64,000 nt of DNA from Clostridiales bacterium UBA7273 (GTDB lineage: Bacteria > Bacillota > Clostridia > Oscillospirales > Oscillospiraceae), in assembly GCA_002472405.1 (NCBI GenBank), contig DKRV01000043.1:38387-102386 (forward strand), in the 5' to 3' direction. The notes beneath the pieces are model-generated. The model had not been told where the DNA came from, did not search any database, and worked only from the letters and a program-made list of their open reading frames with translations. The first letter of the stretch is position 1. Each line of letters starts with the position of its first letter. The translations under genes were made by a program, and so were the position numbers. Of this stretch, positions 1-8,967 are shown piece after piece.

Positions 1-841
1 AATACTGCTCGGTGTACATCTCGATGGTCGAGCTTGTTCCGAAGGATATCGACGCCTTATCGGGGCTTGCCACGGAAAGGCCAAGCGTTTCGCAGGCTTT
101 ATCCGCGCCCGTTGCGATAAGCGGCAGTCCCTCGGGCGCGCCGGTGAGCGCGGCGGCTTCCTTTGTTATGTATCCGAGCACCTCGCCGGAGGGGATAAGC
201 TCATACAGCTTATCCTGCGGAACATCGAAAAAGCAGCGAGTGAGGTCGTTTTCCTTCATCCAGCGCTTTTTCTTATAGTCCATGGGGATATGGGCGATGG
301 TGCTTGCCGGTGTATCGGCAAGGCGGCCGGTCATGCGGTAATTTATATAGGCAGGCAGGCAGACTATCTTCTTTGTGCGCGCCCAAACCTTGGGCTGCTT
401 TTGGCGCACCCAGTTGACCTTCGACGTGCGATAGGCTATCCTCGTGCCCTTTCCCATGCCGATAAGCTCAAACACGGCTTCCTTCCACAGGGGAAACGGA
501 TCGTCAAAAACGCATTTGCGAGCATCCAGCCAGTGGATGATATCGCGCGTGGGCTGATAGTTTTCGTCAAGGAACACAAGCGTATCGCGGATAACGGTGA
601 CTGCGCAGGCGATGATATCGGGCACCTTGTCGGCATTGCGCGCCATGAGCGCCGTCGATGCCTTGCACATGTTGTCAAAGTAAAAGTCCGTTTTCTGCTC
701 CGCCCAGCCCGGACGCTGCCGGAAATAAGGCTCTGCGTATTTGACCTGTTCTTTGTCAACGATGTTGCCCTGCTTATCGACCAGTATGGCTCTCGTGCTT
801 TGAGTACCGACGTCGTAAGTCAGTATAAGCGGTCTGTTCAT
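1..841 (-). CDS. FGGY-family carbohydrate/polyol kinase, partial (3' end outside window)
   Basis: The ATG is at 841 and 280 codons are visible before the window edge, so the C-terminal half is missing. The N-terminus carries the FGGY ATPase signature TYDVGTQSTRAIL, followed by WAEQ and HWLDAR segments typical of glycerol, xylulose and related kinases. The family phosphorylates a sugar or polyol with ATP in the cytosol. It is the last visible gene of a minus-strand operon behind a GlpA-like oxidase, a pyridine-nucleotide-type flavoprotein and a DUF1667 protein. That gene set is commonly linked to glycerol/glycerol-3-phosphate use, so a glycerol-like substrate is likely but not shown; the substrate-determining C-terminus cannot be seen. 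Confidence 0.85.
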   Translation of the reverse strand, partial: MNRPLILTYDVGTQSTRAILVDKQGNIVDKEQVKYAEPYFRQRPGWAEQKTDFYFDNMCKASTALMARNADKVPDIIACAVTVIRDTLVFLDENYQPTRDIIHWLDARKCVFDDPFPLWKEAVFELIGMGKGTRIAYRTSKVNWVRQKQPKVWARTKKIVCLPAYINYRMTGRLADTPASTIAHIPMDYKKKRWMKENDLTRCFFDVPQDKLYELIPSGEVLGYITKEAAALTGAPEGLPLIATGADKACETLGLSVASPDKASISFGTSSTIEMYTEQY

Positions 842-867
842 TGTTTCTTCTCCCTCCGTCTTTGCAT

Positions 868-1227
868 TTATATCTGTTTTAAAAGATCACTTGTTGCAAT
901 GACGTCCACGCCCAGTCCGAGCACATCTTTGATAACGGCATCTCCCCTGCCGATGCGCTCTTTAAGCGTCACCGCGTTAATTTCACGCATGACGTCGAAT
1001 ATTTTCTCCTTTGGAATATCGTCCGACACCCTCACCGGCAGCACCGGAACATCGGAAAATACGGTTTTCACCGTTGAGCATATCGTGCGTTTCGGCGCTG
1101 TCATCTCGCTTATTGCAAACTCCTTGCCTCTCGGGCAGGTGTTTCCGGTGACTGTGTATTCGCCGTTATTCTCCTCAATGGTAAGGCGGCAGCCACGAGG
1201 ACAGCCTATGCATACGAGCTGTTTCAT
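868..1227 (-). CDS. DUF1667 domain protein, small Cys-rich partner of the upstream flavoprotein
   Basis: 119 residues. It opens with a cysteine cluster CIGCPRGCRL (Cys 6, 9, 13) and a fourth Cys in NTCPRG near residue 30, consistent with a metal or iron-sulfur site. The rest matches the short DUF1667 family, which in Firmicutes sits beside glycerol-3-phosphate dehydrogenase-like and NAD(P)/FAD oxidoreductase genes. Its ATG overlaps the stop of the upstream flavoprotein gene (ATGA type), so translation is probably coupled. A role as electron-transfer subunit of a GlpABC-like complex is inference. Confidence 0.8.
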   Translation of the reverse strand: MKQLVCIGCPRGCRLTIEENNGEYTVTGNTCPRGKEFAISEMTAPKRTICSTVKTVFSDVPVLPVRVSDDIPKEKIFDVMREINAVTLKERIGRGDAVIKDVLGLGVDVIATSDLLKQI

Positions 1228-2477
1228 TTTACCACCTCGATCTCAAAGCGCACGTCGCTGTTTTCGTTTATATCGTATTTTGTCATATCAAGCGTAAGCT
1301 GCTGCATCTCGGGTGGACGCAGGAACGGATAGGTCTTTTTCCAGACCTCCTCACCGTCTATTTTAAGGCGCAGAACGCTTTTGTCCAGAACTTTTTTCGA
1401 GCGGAAGTAGACGACCGTCTTTGAATTATCGCTTTCAAGGTCTATCTGCTGCGGAACAAGATACAAAAACTCGCCGCCGATGTTTATATCCACTCTGCGC
1501 TGCGCCTTTCCGCACCATGCCGCCGCGTTTCTTCCGGCCTCCTCGCCGGATTCGGAAACGAAGTCAACAAGGTCGTTTACATGCAATGCGTTTCCGCAGG
1601 AGAATATGCCCGGAACCTTTGTCATAAGCTGAGCGTCACACACAGGGCCGCCCGTGTGCTTATCAAGCTCAACGCCCAGCGACTGGGCAAGCTCATTTTC
1701 CGGGATAAGTCCGACGGAGACGATAAGCGCATCGCACTCGATCCTTTCGGCGCTCTCCTGGATGGGCTTATAGTTTTCGTCAACGGCGCAGACCTCGACA
1801 GCTTCGAGTCTGTCCTTTCCGAACACGCGCGTTACAGTGTGGCTCAGGTGCAGGGGTATATTATAATCGGTAAGGCACTGATAGATATTTCGCGTAAGTC
1901 CCGAGGGCGTGGGGTTAATTTCATAAACGCCGAGGACCTCCGCTCCTTCAAGAGTAAGTCTGCGCGCCATGATAAGGCCGATATCGCCCGAACCGAGGAT
2001 AACACATTTTTTCGTCGGCATGACACCGAGACGGTTTGTGAAATGCTGCGCGGTGCCGGCAGTGAACACGCCTGCCGGGCGCGTTCCGTGGATAAACACC
2101 TGCTTTGCGCTTCTCTCGCGGCAGCCGGTGGCAAGGACAAGGCTTTTGGCCGCAACGGTGCGCAGGCCTTCGCGCGATACTAATGTCACGGCAAAGCCGC
2201 TGTCGGTTTTTTCCGCGCGCGTGACGAAGGTATTGCAGGCCGCTTCGATATCCGACTGCGCTATCTTATCCATGAAGCGCTCGACATACTCGGGGCCTGC
2301 AAGGCGCTCGCCGAAGCGGCGCAGGCCGAAGCCGTCATGTATGCACTGCTTGAGCATTCCGCCAAGGCGCTCCTCGCGCTCAACAACGAGCACTCTCGCG
2401 CCGTTTTCGTTTGCGGCCAGTGCGGCCGCAAGGCCGGCAGGGCCGCCGCCTATCACGATAACATCGTAATCATGCAT
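1224..2477 (-). CDS. NAD(P)/FAD-dependent oxidoreductase (GlpB-like partner flavoprotein)
   Basis: 417 residues. An N-terminal Rossmann FAD motif VIGGGPAGLAAA is followed by an ERLGGML segment, a second nucleotide-binding motif ILGSGDIGLIMARR near the middle, and a C-terminal GNALHVNDLVD segment typical of thioredoxin-reductase-like oxidoreductases. It overlaps the end of the GlpA-like gene by 8 bp and the start of the DUF1667 gene by 4 bp, so the three form one translationally coupled unit. In related loci this protein is the second flavin subunit of an anaerobic glycerol-3-phosphate-type dehydrogenase; the actual electron acceptor is not visible. Confidence 0.85.
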   Translation of the reverse strand: MHDYDVIVIGGGPAGLAAALAANENGARVLVVEREERLGGMLKQCIHDGFGLRRFGERLAGPEYVERFMDKIAQSDIEAACNTFVTRAEKTDSGFAVTLVSREGLRTVAAKSLVLATGCRERSAKQVFIHGTRPAGVFTAGTAQHFTNRLGVMPTKKCVILGSGDIGLIMARRLTLEGAEVLGVYEINPTPSGLTRNIYQCLTDYNIPLHLSHTVTRVFGKDRLEAVEVCAVDENYKPIQESAERIECDALIVSVGLIPENELAQSLGVELDKHTGGPVCDAQLMTKVPGIFSCGNALHVNDLVDFVSESGEEAGRNAAAWCGKAQRRVDINIGGEFLYLVPQQIDLESDNSKTVVYFRSKKVLDKSVLRLKIDGEEVWKKTYPFLRPPEMQQLTLDMTKYDINENSDVRFEIEVVK

Positions 2478-4182
2478 TGTCGCTGCCTCCCTTTTTGCTT
2501 CCGAAAACTATCGGCGACCGATCGGAGCTTTTCATTACCTCCGTGAGCGGAACGCCGAGATATTCCGCAATTATTTTCGTGACCAGCGGCGAGCAGAAGC
2601 CGCCCTGGCACCTGCCCATGCCGGGTCTGACGCGCTTTTTCACGCCGTCAAGCGTCGGCACGCAGACGGGGCTTCTGAGCGCATCAAGTATCTCGCCGCG
2701 GCTGACCTCCTCGCAGCGGCACACGATCACGCCGTAATCGGGATTTTGGCGTATAAGCTCTGCGCGCTCGGCGTCGTTCATCTCCGCAAGATGCGGAGGA
2801 GCCTTGCGCACGGGGTCAAAATCCGCTTTTTTCTCCGCGTTAAAGAGCTTTGCGACGTACTCGGCAACATCCTGAGCGACTGCAGGAGCCGTCGTAAGTC
2901 CGGGAGATTGTATGCCGGCAACGTGGTAGATATTTTTCGTTTTTCTGCCCGGCTCGATGATAAAATCTTCTTCGTAGGTCGGCGCGCGAACGCCGGTGAA
3001 ATATGTTATAATGTCCTTCTCCGTCAGAGTGGGCATGGTGATTCTCTGCTTTGTGAACACGCGCGCTATGCTCTCGGCATCGGTGGCGGTGTTCTCGCGC
3101 TCGGGCGTTTCGACGGCGTCGGGGCCTATGAGCAGGTTATCGTGCACCGTATGCAGTATGCCGCCGCCCTTGGTGTGCGTCTGGACGGGGCTCTGCGACA
3201 TGACGATGGAGGCGATTCCATGAAAGCTTGCGCCGGTCTTTTTGTCAAGAATAGAGTTTGTGCCGCGGCGCGGATGAATACTGAAGAATCTGTCCTGCGC
3301 CATCTGCGCAACAACGTCGGAGTAGACTCCGGCGCAGTTTATCACCTCGCGCGGATATATCGTTCCTCTGTTTGTGTAAACCGCTTTTATCTCGCCGTCG
3401 GAAACGTCCATTCCGGTAACGGCTGTGTTCAGCGAGACCCTTGCGCCGTTTTGCACCGCGTTCTCGGCATAGGCAATGACAAGATTATACGGGCTTACGC
3501 TGCCCGACGAGGGATTTGACAGCGCAAAGGCGACGTCTGCCGATATTTTCGGCTCTTTTTTGCGTATCTCGTCGCCCATGACGATGCATGTATCCTCAAT
3601 GCCGTCATGATCTCTGCGCCATTTGGCATAGAGGCTTACAAACGGCAGCCAGCTTTTGTGCGTAAAGCAGGCGTACTGCCCCGTGCGCTTAAAGGGAACG
3701 TCAAGCTCGCGGCAGAGGTCTTCGTACATGTGGTTTGCGCGCCTTATGTATTTATGCTTTAGCGAGCCCTTGGACAGGTCAACGCCCGGATGCACCTCGC
3801 CGTCATTGCGGCCGGAGGCGCCGAGCGCGAGATCGGCTTCCTTATCGATGAGCAGAACATTGAGCTTGTATCTTGCAAGCTCGCGCGCCACCGAGCAGCC
3901 GGATATGCCGCCGCCGATGATGAGAACATCCGGCCTGTCGCCCTCAAGCGCCTTGTCGCTCAAAGCCGGCACATGCATTTTCTCCTCCGGAGCAGCAGTG
4001 AAAACAATATCGTTTACAACGTGCGTGCTCGAATGCGGCGTTGCCGCGGTCATGCCGGCATCGACAACGTCGTTCCAATCGTCAAGCTCGCCCGTGAGCA
4101 CGATGCAGCCGTCACTGAGCCTTGCCGTGACCCTTCCCGCGAACTTCTTGTTCAGCTTTCTGTTTAGGCTTTTAATATTCAT
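2470..4182 (-). CDS. FAD-dependent glycerol-3-phosphate dehydrogenase-like protein with BON-like N-terminus and C-terminal [2Fe-2S] BFD domain
   Basis: About 570 residues. Residues 1-75 resemble a BON-like fold, an unusual extension. A DAO/GlpA-type FAD domain follows (IIGGGISGCSVAREL; GASGRNDGEVHPG). The C-terminus has a BFD-type cluster VCRCEEVSRGEI plus MGRCQGGFC, four cysteines placed for [2Fe-2S]. The start at 4182 is chosen because GGTG/GGGG lies just upstream; an in-frame ATG 51 bp earlier has no ribosome site. First gene of the operon, predicted to oxidise glycerol-3-phosphate or a similar alcohol and pass electrons to the next two proteins. Transcribed from the promoter at 4222-4249. 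Substrate is inferred from family only. Confidence 0.82.
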   Translation of the reverse strand: MNIKSLNRKLNKKFAGRVTARLSDGCIVLTGELDDWNDVVDAGMTAATPHSSTHVVNDIVFTAAPEEKMHVPALSDKALEGDRPDVLIIGGGISGCSVARELARYKLNVLLIDKEADLALGASGRNDGEVHPGVDLSKGSLKHKYIRRANHMYEDLCRELDVPFKRTGQYACFTHKSWLPFVSLYAKWRRDHDGIEDTCIVMGDEIRKKEPKISADVAFALSNPSSGSVSPYNLVIAYAENAVQNGARVSLNTAVTGMDVSDGEIKAVYTNRGTIYPREVINCAGVYSDVVAQMAQDRFFSIHPRRGTNSILDKKTGASFHGIASIVMSQSPVQTHTKGGGILHTVHDNLLIGPDAVETPERENTATDAESIARVFTKQRITMPTLTEKDIITYFTGVRAPTYEEDFIIEPGRKTKNIYHVAGIQSPGLTTAPAVAQDVAEYVAKLFNAEKKADFDPVRKAPPHLAEMNDAERAELIRQNPDYGVIVCRCEEVSRGEILDALRSPVCVPTLDGVKKRVRPGMGRCQGGFCSPLVTKIIAEYLGVPLTEVMKSSDRSPIVFGSKKGGSDNA

Positions 4183-4221
4183 CCCCAGCACCTTCATATA
4201 CACGATGTATAGTTTGCCAAT

Positions 4222-4249
4222 ATTATACCGCAAATATTTGCTAAGTCAA
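4222..4249 (-). promoter_or_regulatory. Sigma-A promoter of the glp-like operon with palindromic operator in its spacer
   Basis: Minus-strand -35 TTGACT (4244-4249) and -10 TATAAT (4222-4227), 16 bp apart. The spacer contains the perfect 12-bp palindrome GCAAATATTTGC (4230-4241), placed where a bound dimer would block RNA polymerase. Confidence 0.8.
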
Positions 4250-4303
4250 TATACATTAGGTTCAAACTGTTGCACAACAGAATTAAACCTTAACCTTTTG
4301 TTC

Positions 4304-4332
4304 TTGAAAACGATGCAATTACATTGTATATT
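4304..4332 (+). promoter_or_regulatory. Sigma-A promoter of the glycosyltransferase operon
   Basis: -35 TTGAAA (4304-4309), 17-bp spacer, -10 TATATT (4327-4332), 33 bp upstream of the ATG at 4366. Divergent from the glp-like promoter with about 55 bp between them. Confidence 0.65.
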
Positions 4333-4365
4333 ATAAGGACAAGTTTAAAAAATAGAGGTGTTTAT

Positions 4366-5448
4366 ATGAACATCCTGTACCTGATAAATTATGCAGGAAA
4401 AGCAGGAACCGAAAAATACGTTCTGAACCTTATGCACATTCTGGCCGGGCAGGGCGAAACATGCCATCTGGCCTACAATGTTCCCGGCCAGCTTTCGGAA
4501 ACCGTGAGCAGCGAGGGCTTTGCATGCTTCCGGTTTGAGATGAGCACAAAAAAGGCTCTCTCTGCGGCAAAGAAGCTTGCAGGCTATTGCCGCGAGAACA
4601 AAATCGACGTTATCCACGCGCAATATCCCATGGAAAACGTCATCGCCATCCTGTCCAAGCTTTTCTACCGCAAGGTAAAGGTCGTGTATACGAGCCATCT
4701 TACCATATATCAGAACACGAAATGGAAGATACTCAACCGGCTGTTCACTCCGTTTGACCACCGCATAATCGCCGTGTGCCGTCAGGGCGCGGACATAATG
4801 GTCTCAAACGGCGTGAAAAAAGACCGCATTCAGGTGGTTTACAACGGAGTCGAGCCGAAGCGCGAGCGCGTGTATGACCGCAGCTTTGCCCGTGATTTCG
4901 GCGTTAATGACGATACCTTCGTCATGTCAATCATGGCGCGCTACGCCCCGGAAAAGGGACTGCCCTTCCTGCTTGCCTCGCTTGCAAAGCTCAGGCGCAA
5001 GACCGATAAGCCCTTTGTGTGCTTCATTGCCGGCGACGGCGAGGAATTTGACAACTTTGCCGTTATAAGCACAAACTCCGGCATGAGCGACCGCGTTATC
5101 CAGCTCGGCTTCCGCCGCGATTCCGACAGAATGCTGAAGGCTTCGGATCTTTATCTGAACACGAGCTCGAAAAATGAGGCAATGAGCTTTGCGATACTTG
5201 AGGCAATGAACGCCGGCGTTCCGCTTGTCGTGACCGATGTCGGCGGAAACCGCGACCTTGCCGAAACGCACACGGTCTGCGGCAAGGTTCTCAGCTTCGG
5301 CGACAGCGACGGTTTTTCCGACGCGATGCTCGAGCTCATGGAAAACGACACGCTGCGCGCAGAGTATTCGGCAAATGCGTTAAAGAAGGTAAGCGAGGAG
5401 TTTGACCTGCGCAAGCTGGCACTCGACGTGTTTGAAACATATAAATAA
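4366..5448 (+). CDS. Glycosyltransferase family 4 (GT-B fold)
   Basis: 360 residues. The start at 4366 follows AGAGGTG. The N-terminus (LYLINYAGKAGTEKYVLNL) is the GT4 acceptor side with a glycine-rich loop. The C-terminal half carries the nucleotide-sugar side, with VVYNGVE, GDGEEFDNF and the EX7E motif EAMSFAILEAMNAGVPLV. No membrane segment, so it is cytosolic or peripheral. It probably adds a hexose to a lipid-linked or cell-surface glycan, as it is followed by a DUF4330 protein and an O-antigen-ligase-like membrane protein. Donor and acceptor cannot be read from sequence. Confidence 0.88.
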   Translation: MNILYLINYAGKAGTEKYVLNLMHILAGQGETCHLAYNVPGQLSETVSSEGFACFRFEMSTKKALSAAKKLAGYCRENKIDVIHAQYPMENVIAILSKLFYRKVKVVYTSHLTIYQNTKWKILNRLFTPFDHRIIAVCRQGADIMVSNGVKKDRIQVVYNGVEPKRERVYDRSFARDFGVNDDTFVMSIMARYAPEKGLPFLLASLAKLRRKTDKPFVCFIAGDGEEFDNFAVISTNSGMSDRVIQLGFRRDSDRMLKASDLYLNTSSKNEAMSFAILEAMNAGVPLVVTDVGGNRDLAETHTVCGKVLSFGDSDGFSDAMLELMENDTLRAEYSANALKKVSEEFDLRKLALDVFETYK

Positions 5449-5468
5449 TCTTGAAAGGTATTGAAACA

Positions 5469-5957
5469 ATGATCGACAAAAACGGAAAACTTTTCGGAAA
5501 AATCAACATTATCGACCTGCTGATAATCCTTGTCATTATCGCAGCTGTCGTATTTTTCGCAACCAAGGCGTTCACCCCTGCTCAGGAAGCTACGAAAACC
5601 GAGACGAGCACAGTCAGGGTTCAGTTTTTCTGCTATAAGGCTCAGGTCGGCGCAGCCGACGCGATAGAGATCGGCGCTCCTGCCTTTGAGGATACGACAA
5701 ACGTCGATTTCGGCAAGGTAGTTGCCGTTGAAAGCGAGCCGTCGTACACTTACTTTGTTGATGCCGACGGCAATCAGGCCAAGGCCGAGGTAGCATATAA
5801 CGACGCCGTCACCGTGACGGTCGAGCTTGAGGGCAACCTCACGGAGAAGGGTCTTTACGTCGGCGGCAGGCTATACGGCGTCGGCGCAAGCTTCACCATG
5901 CATTTCGGCAAGGCAACCATCTACGCCAGCGTTTCCGGCGTTTCCGAAGCAGCGTAA
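5469..5957 (+). CDS. DUF4330 family membrane-anchored protein
   Basis: About 162 residues. The start at 5469 is preferred over the GTG/ATG region at 5451 because GAAAGG lies about 10 bp upstream. A short basic N-terminus (DKNGKLFGKIN) is followed by one hydrophobic helix (residues ~14-34, IIDLLIILVIIAAVVFF) and an extracytoplasmic beta-rich domain. This is the layout of DUF4330, often found next to glycan-export genes. It sits between the glycosyltransferase and the polymerase/ligase gene, which suggests a part in the same surface-polysaccharide step, but no catalytic motif is seen. Confidence 0.75.
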   Translation: MIDKNGKLFGKINIIDLLIILVIIAAVVFFATKAFTPAQEATKTETSTVRVQFFCYKAQVGAADAIEIGAPAFEDTTNVDFGKVVAVESEPSYTYFVDADGNQAKAEVAYNDAVTVTVELEGNLTEKGLYVGGRLYGVGASFTMHFGKATIYASVSGVSEAA

Positions 5958-5997
5958 TTATGAGCCTTGATATCAACGCGAAAGGAGGGCGGCTTAT

Positions 5998-7527
5998 TTG
6001 CAGTACGGCGCTATATTAAATTATGTTTATAATGCCTGGACTCACAGCGTGTTCTTTGCCATACTCGAAAAGATCTGGAAACCGTTTAAGCGAGCTTACG
6101 ACGATCTTGCTCTGGTAAAGTGGCTGCGGCGCGGCGACCGCATCCAGGCGGTGTACGAGACTTCGCTGTTTGCGCGCATTATCCGCTTCATCCTTGATCT
6201 TATCGAAAAAATTCTATCCGCCATTGCAGGCTTTTTCGCCCCGGCGTGGGAGAGCAGTCTTATAGCAAGGCTTTGCCGCGGCAGCTTTATTCTGAATTTT
6301 GAGTTCCTGCTCGGCGCGTTTATATGCCTTATGTTCGTCATGCCGCACGAGAGCTGGAACAACGCATACGCGGTCATTGCCGCCGTGGGCTTCCTTGCAC
6401 TGTATCTTATCCTCGTCGGCTGCGGAAAGCGAAAGCTTTTGTATCCGGACAAGCTCGGATTTCCGTTTGCTCTGTTTGCAATAGCGCTGCTTGTCAGCCT
6501 GCTGTTTACGCAAAGCCGCTCCGACAGCATAAGAATACTGCTGTTTTTCATTGCGGCATTTATCTTTACCTATGTCATTGCCGCCGATATAAGCGACGAA
6601 AAGCGCCTTGTGAAGCTGCTTGCATTTATCTATGCCGCCGTTATCCTCACCTCGCTTTACGCCATTATCCAGCGCAAGTTCGGCCTTGTTTACGTCAGCG
6701 CATCCTTCACCGATCTCAAGCTCAACACCGGCATCCCCAGCCGAGTTACATCGACGCTCGATAACCCGAACAACTTCTCGGAATTTCTCGTTCTGTTCAT
6801 GCCGCTGTGCGCGGCGTTTGCCGGAACGCGCAAAAAGCAGCTGAGCTGTGTTTTGCTTCTGATCGGGCTTGCGTTCCCTGCCGTTGCGCTTATCATGACC
6901 TACTCCCGCTCGGGCTGGATATCGCTCATGCTCGCAGCCTTTGTTTACATCTGGCTGCGCAACAAAAAGCTCATTCCACTTTTCATCGCGCTGGCGCTGC
7001 TTGCAATACCGCTGCTGCCATCGACGATAATAACAAGGCTCACGAGCATAGTTACAAGCTTCCTCGGAAGCAGCGGACACATCGACTCCTCCGCGCAGCA
7101 CCGCTTTGCGCTGTGGCAGGGCGTTGAGTACATGATCCGCGACTATGGCGTAAGCGGAATCGGCCTCGGGCCGGCCGCGTTTGCGTCGCTGTATCCGCTG
7201 TACGCTCAGCCGCTTGCGATCGACGGCGCGGCACACACGCAGTCGTTGTATCTTGAGCTTATTCTGGAAACCGGCATACTCGGCTTTGTATCGTTCATGT
7301 GGCTTGCCCTGCGCAGCATCAAAAACTCCGTTATCGCGCGCAGAGGCTCAAGCACGCTTACAAAGACCGTGCTCATTGCCTGTGCCGCCTCATTTATCGG
7401 CATTGCGTTTTCCTGCATCGTGGAATACATCTGGTTCTATCCGAGGGATCTGTTTGCGTATTTCATTCTGCTGGGTGTCTCTTACGCCGCGATAAGCATG
7501 GCAGAGAAGGAAAAGCACACAATATAA
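5998..7527 (+). CDS. O-antigen ligase / Wzy-type polysaccharide polymerase family membrane protein
   Basis: 509 residues from a TTG start that follows a strong AAAGGAGGG at 7-bp spacing. About a dozen hydrophobic helices, and a large periplasmic-type loop near residues 340-400 (SSAQHRFALWQGVEYMIRD, GIGLGPAAF). The Wzy_C motif STLDNPNNFSEFLVL and the MTYSRSGWI segment are typical of O-antigen ligases and polymerases. Expected to join glycan repeat units, or attach them to a carrier, on the outer face of the membrane. Last gene of the glycan operon; a bidirectional terminator follows. Confidence 0.85.
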   Translation: MQYGAILNYVYNAWTHSVFFAILEKIWKPFKRAYDDLALVKWLRRGDRIQAVYETSLFARIIRFILDLIEKILSAIAGFFAPAWESSLIARLCRGSFILNFEFLLGAFICLMFVMPHESWNNAYAVIAAVGFLALYLILVGCGKRKLLYPDKLGFPFALFAIALLVSLLFTQSRSDSIRILLFFIAAFIFTYVIAADISDEKRLVKLLAFIYAAVILTSLYAIIQRKFGLVYVSASFTDLKLNTGIPSRVTSTLDNPNNFSEFLVLFMPLCAAFAGTRKKQLSCVLLLIGLAFPAVALIMTYSRSGWISLMLAAFVYIWLRNKKLIPLFIALALLAIPLLPSTIITRLTSIVTSFLGSSGHIDSSAQHRFALWQGVEYMIRDYGVSGIGLGPAAFASLYPLYAQPLAIDGAAHTQSLYLELILETGILGFVSFMWLALRSIKNSVIARRGSSTLTKTVLIACAASFIGIAFSCIVEYIWFYPRDLFAYFILLGVSYAAISMAEKEKHTI

Positions 7528-7540
7528 TAAAAACGAAAAA

Positions 7541-7564
7541 GCCCGACAGGAACACCTGTCGGGC
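7541..7564. terminator. Bidirectional rho-independent terminator
   Basis: GCCCGACAGG - AACA - CCTGTCGGGC, a perfect 10-bp stem between the convergent polymerase and upp genes, with A-rich sequence on the left and CTTAAAC on the right. Confidence 0.85.
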
Positions 7565-7582
7565 TTAAACTATTATGCTGAC

Positions 7583-8212
7583 TTACTTTGTGCCGAAGAT
7601 GCGGTCGCCTGCGTCGCCGAGACCGGGAACGATGTAGCCGTGCTCATTGAGATGATCGTCGAGAGCGGCAACATAGATATCGACATCGGGGTGATCCTTC
7701 TGCATGCGCTCAACGCCCTCGGGAGCGCCGATGATGCACATGAGCTTGATATGCTTCACGCCGTCGTCCTTAAGGAACTGGATAGCAGCGGAGGCCGAGC
7801 CGCCGGTTGCAAGCATGGGGTCAACAACGATAACGTCTCTCTCATCGATATCGGGCGGCATCTTGAAGTAGTACTTCACAGGCTCGAGAGTTTCAGGATC
7901 GCGGAACAGGCCGATGTGGCCGACCTTTACGTTGGGCATCATGCTGACCATACCATCGACCATGCCGAGGCCGGCGCGCAGGATGGGAACGATCGCAAGC
8001 TTTTTGCCGGCGATGCGCTTAACGGTTGCCTTTGCAACGGGAGTTTCGATCTCGACATCCTCGAGGGGAAGATCTCTCGTGGCTTCATAGCACATGAGCA
8101 TCGCTATCTCGGAAACGAGCTCTCTGAATTCCTTGACGGAAGTGCCCTTGTCTCTGAGTATCGACAGCTTGTGAAGGATGAGGGGGTGGTCAAATACGCA
8201 TACCTTGCTCAT
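7583..8212 (-). CDS. upp: Uracil phosphoribosyltransferase
   Basis: 209 residues, the usual length for Upp. The PRPP-binding motif VVDPMLATGGSA is present, along with ILRAGLGMVDGM and the uracil-binding C-terminus GYIVPGLGDAGDRIFGTK. It converts uracil plus PRPP to UMP in the cytosolic pyrimidine salvage pathway. The start at 8212 follows AAAAAGGAG. Downstream of tsaE-tsaB on the same strand with a 71-bp gap that holds short inverted repeats but no convincing terminator, so co-transcription is possible. Confidence 0.97.
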   Translation of the reverse strand: MSKVCVFDHPLILHKLSILRDKGTSVKEFRELVSEIAMLMCYEATRDLPLEDVEIETPVAKATVKRIAGKKLAIVPILRAGLGMVDGMVSMMPNVKVGHIGLFRDPETLEPVKYYFKMPPDIDERDVIVVDPMLATGGSASAAIQFLKDDGVKHIKLMCIIGAPEGVERMQKDHPDVDIYVAALDDHLNEHGYIVPGLGDAGDRIFGTK

Positions 8213-8283
8213 TATTTTTCTCCTTTTTAGTCCGCTCCTGGTCGGAGCCTATTTATATACACCGGAGACCCGGTTTCTATACA

Positions 8284-8967
8284 TTATTTATTCATGCGCT
8301 CCTGGCGCTCGCGCTCGGCCTGACTCAGGCGAAGATACACCGGCAGCAGATCATCTGCCGTGCCCGGCGTTTTGTCAAGTGCGGCCATGCCCACGCCATA
8401 GGCGCTTTGATACACGAGGTTTGACGGCGCCATGCGGCAGTCTATGCTGGCGTTTTTCATATAATCGCTTGCAATGAACGCCCCGTCGCCGACGAGAAAG
8501 ACATTTTTGCCGCGTATCTCCCCGGCAAGCTCTGAAAGAGCTATCGCCCTGTCGTCACACAGGCGAACAGGCTTTCCGTACTTTATTTCAAACAGCGCGT
8601 TATACACCTGACTGCGGCGCGCGTCCATAACCGGGCAGATAATGCCGCCTGCCGGAACGCCGTGCCACGCCATCGCCTCAAGCGTAGAAACGCCGACGCA
8701 CCTCTTATCGGAAGCCCACGCAAGACCCTTGACGGTGGAAACACCGATTCTGATCCCCGTGAAGGAACCCGGTCCGTGAGCGACGGCGATAAGATCAACG
8801 CCGGCAATTGTATTTTCAGTATTTTTGAGCATATCATCCACCATCGGCAGAAGCGTGCGGCTGTGAGTAAGTCCGCTGCACTGACTGTACTGCGCGATGA
8901 GCTTATCGTCCTCCATAAGCGCAACGGATGCGGCTTTTGCAGAGGATTCAAGTGCAAGTATCAGCAT
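8284..8967 (-). CDS. tsaB: tRNA threonylcarbamoyladenosine biosynthesis protein TsaB
   Basis: 227 residues, an ASKHA-fold protein (LALESSAKAASVAL; HGPGSFTGIRIGVSTVKGLA). TsaB binds TsaD and TsaE in the complex that makes t6A37 on ANN-decoding tRNAs; it has no catalytic metal site of its own. The GPGSFTGIR signature is diagnostic. The start overlaps the end of tsaE by 7 bp, so the two are coupled. Confidence 0.95.
   Translation of the reverse strand: MLILALESSAKAASVALMEDDKLIAQYSQCSGLTHSRTLLPMVDDMLKNTENTIAGVDLIAVAHGPGSFTGIRIGVSTVKGLAWASDKRCVGVSTLEAMAWHGVPAGGIICPVMDARRSQVYNALFEIKYGKPVRLCDDRAIALSELAGEIRGKNVFLVGDGAFIASDYMKNASIDCRMAPSNLVYQSAYGVGMAALDKTPGTADDLLPVYLRLSQAERERQERMNK

Noticed and set aside
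6214..7236. 340-codon open frame antisense to the O-antigen-ligase-like gene
   Set aside because: Same reason: charged low-complexity shadow of hydrophobic coding sequence.
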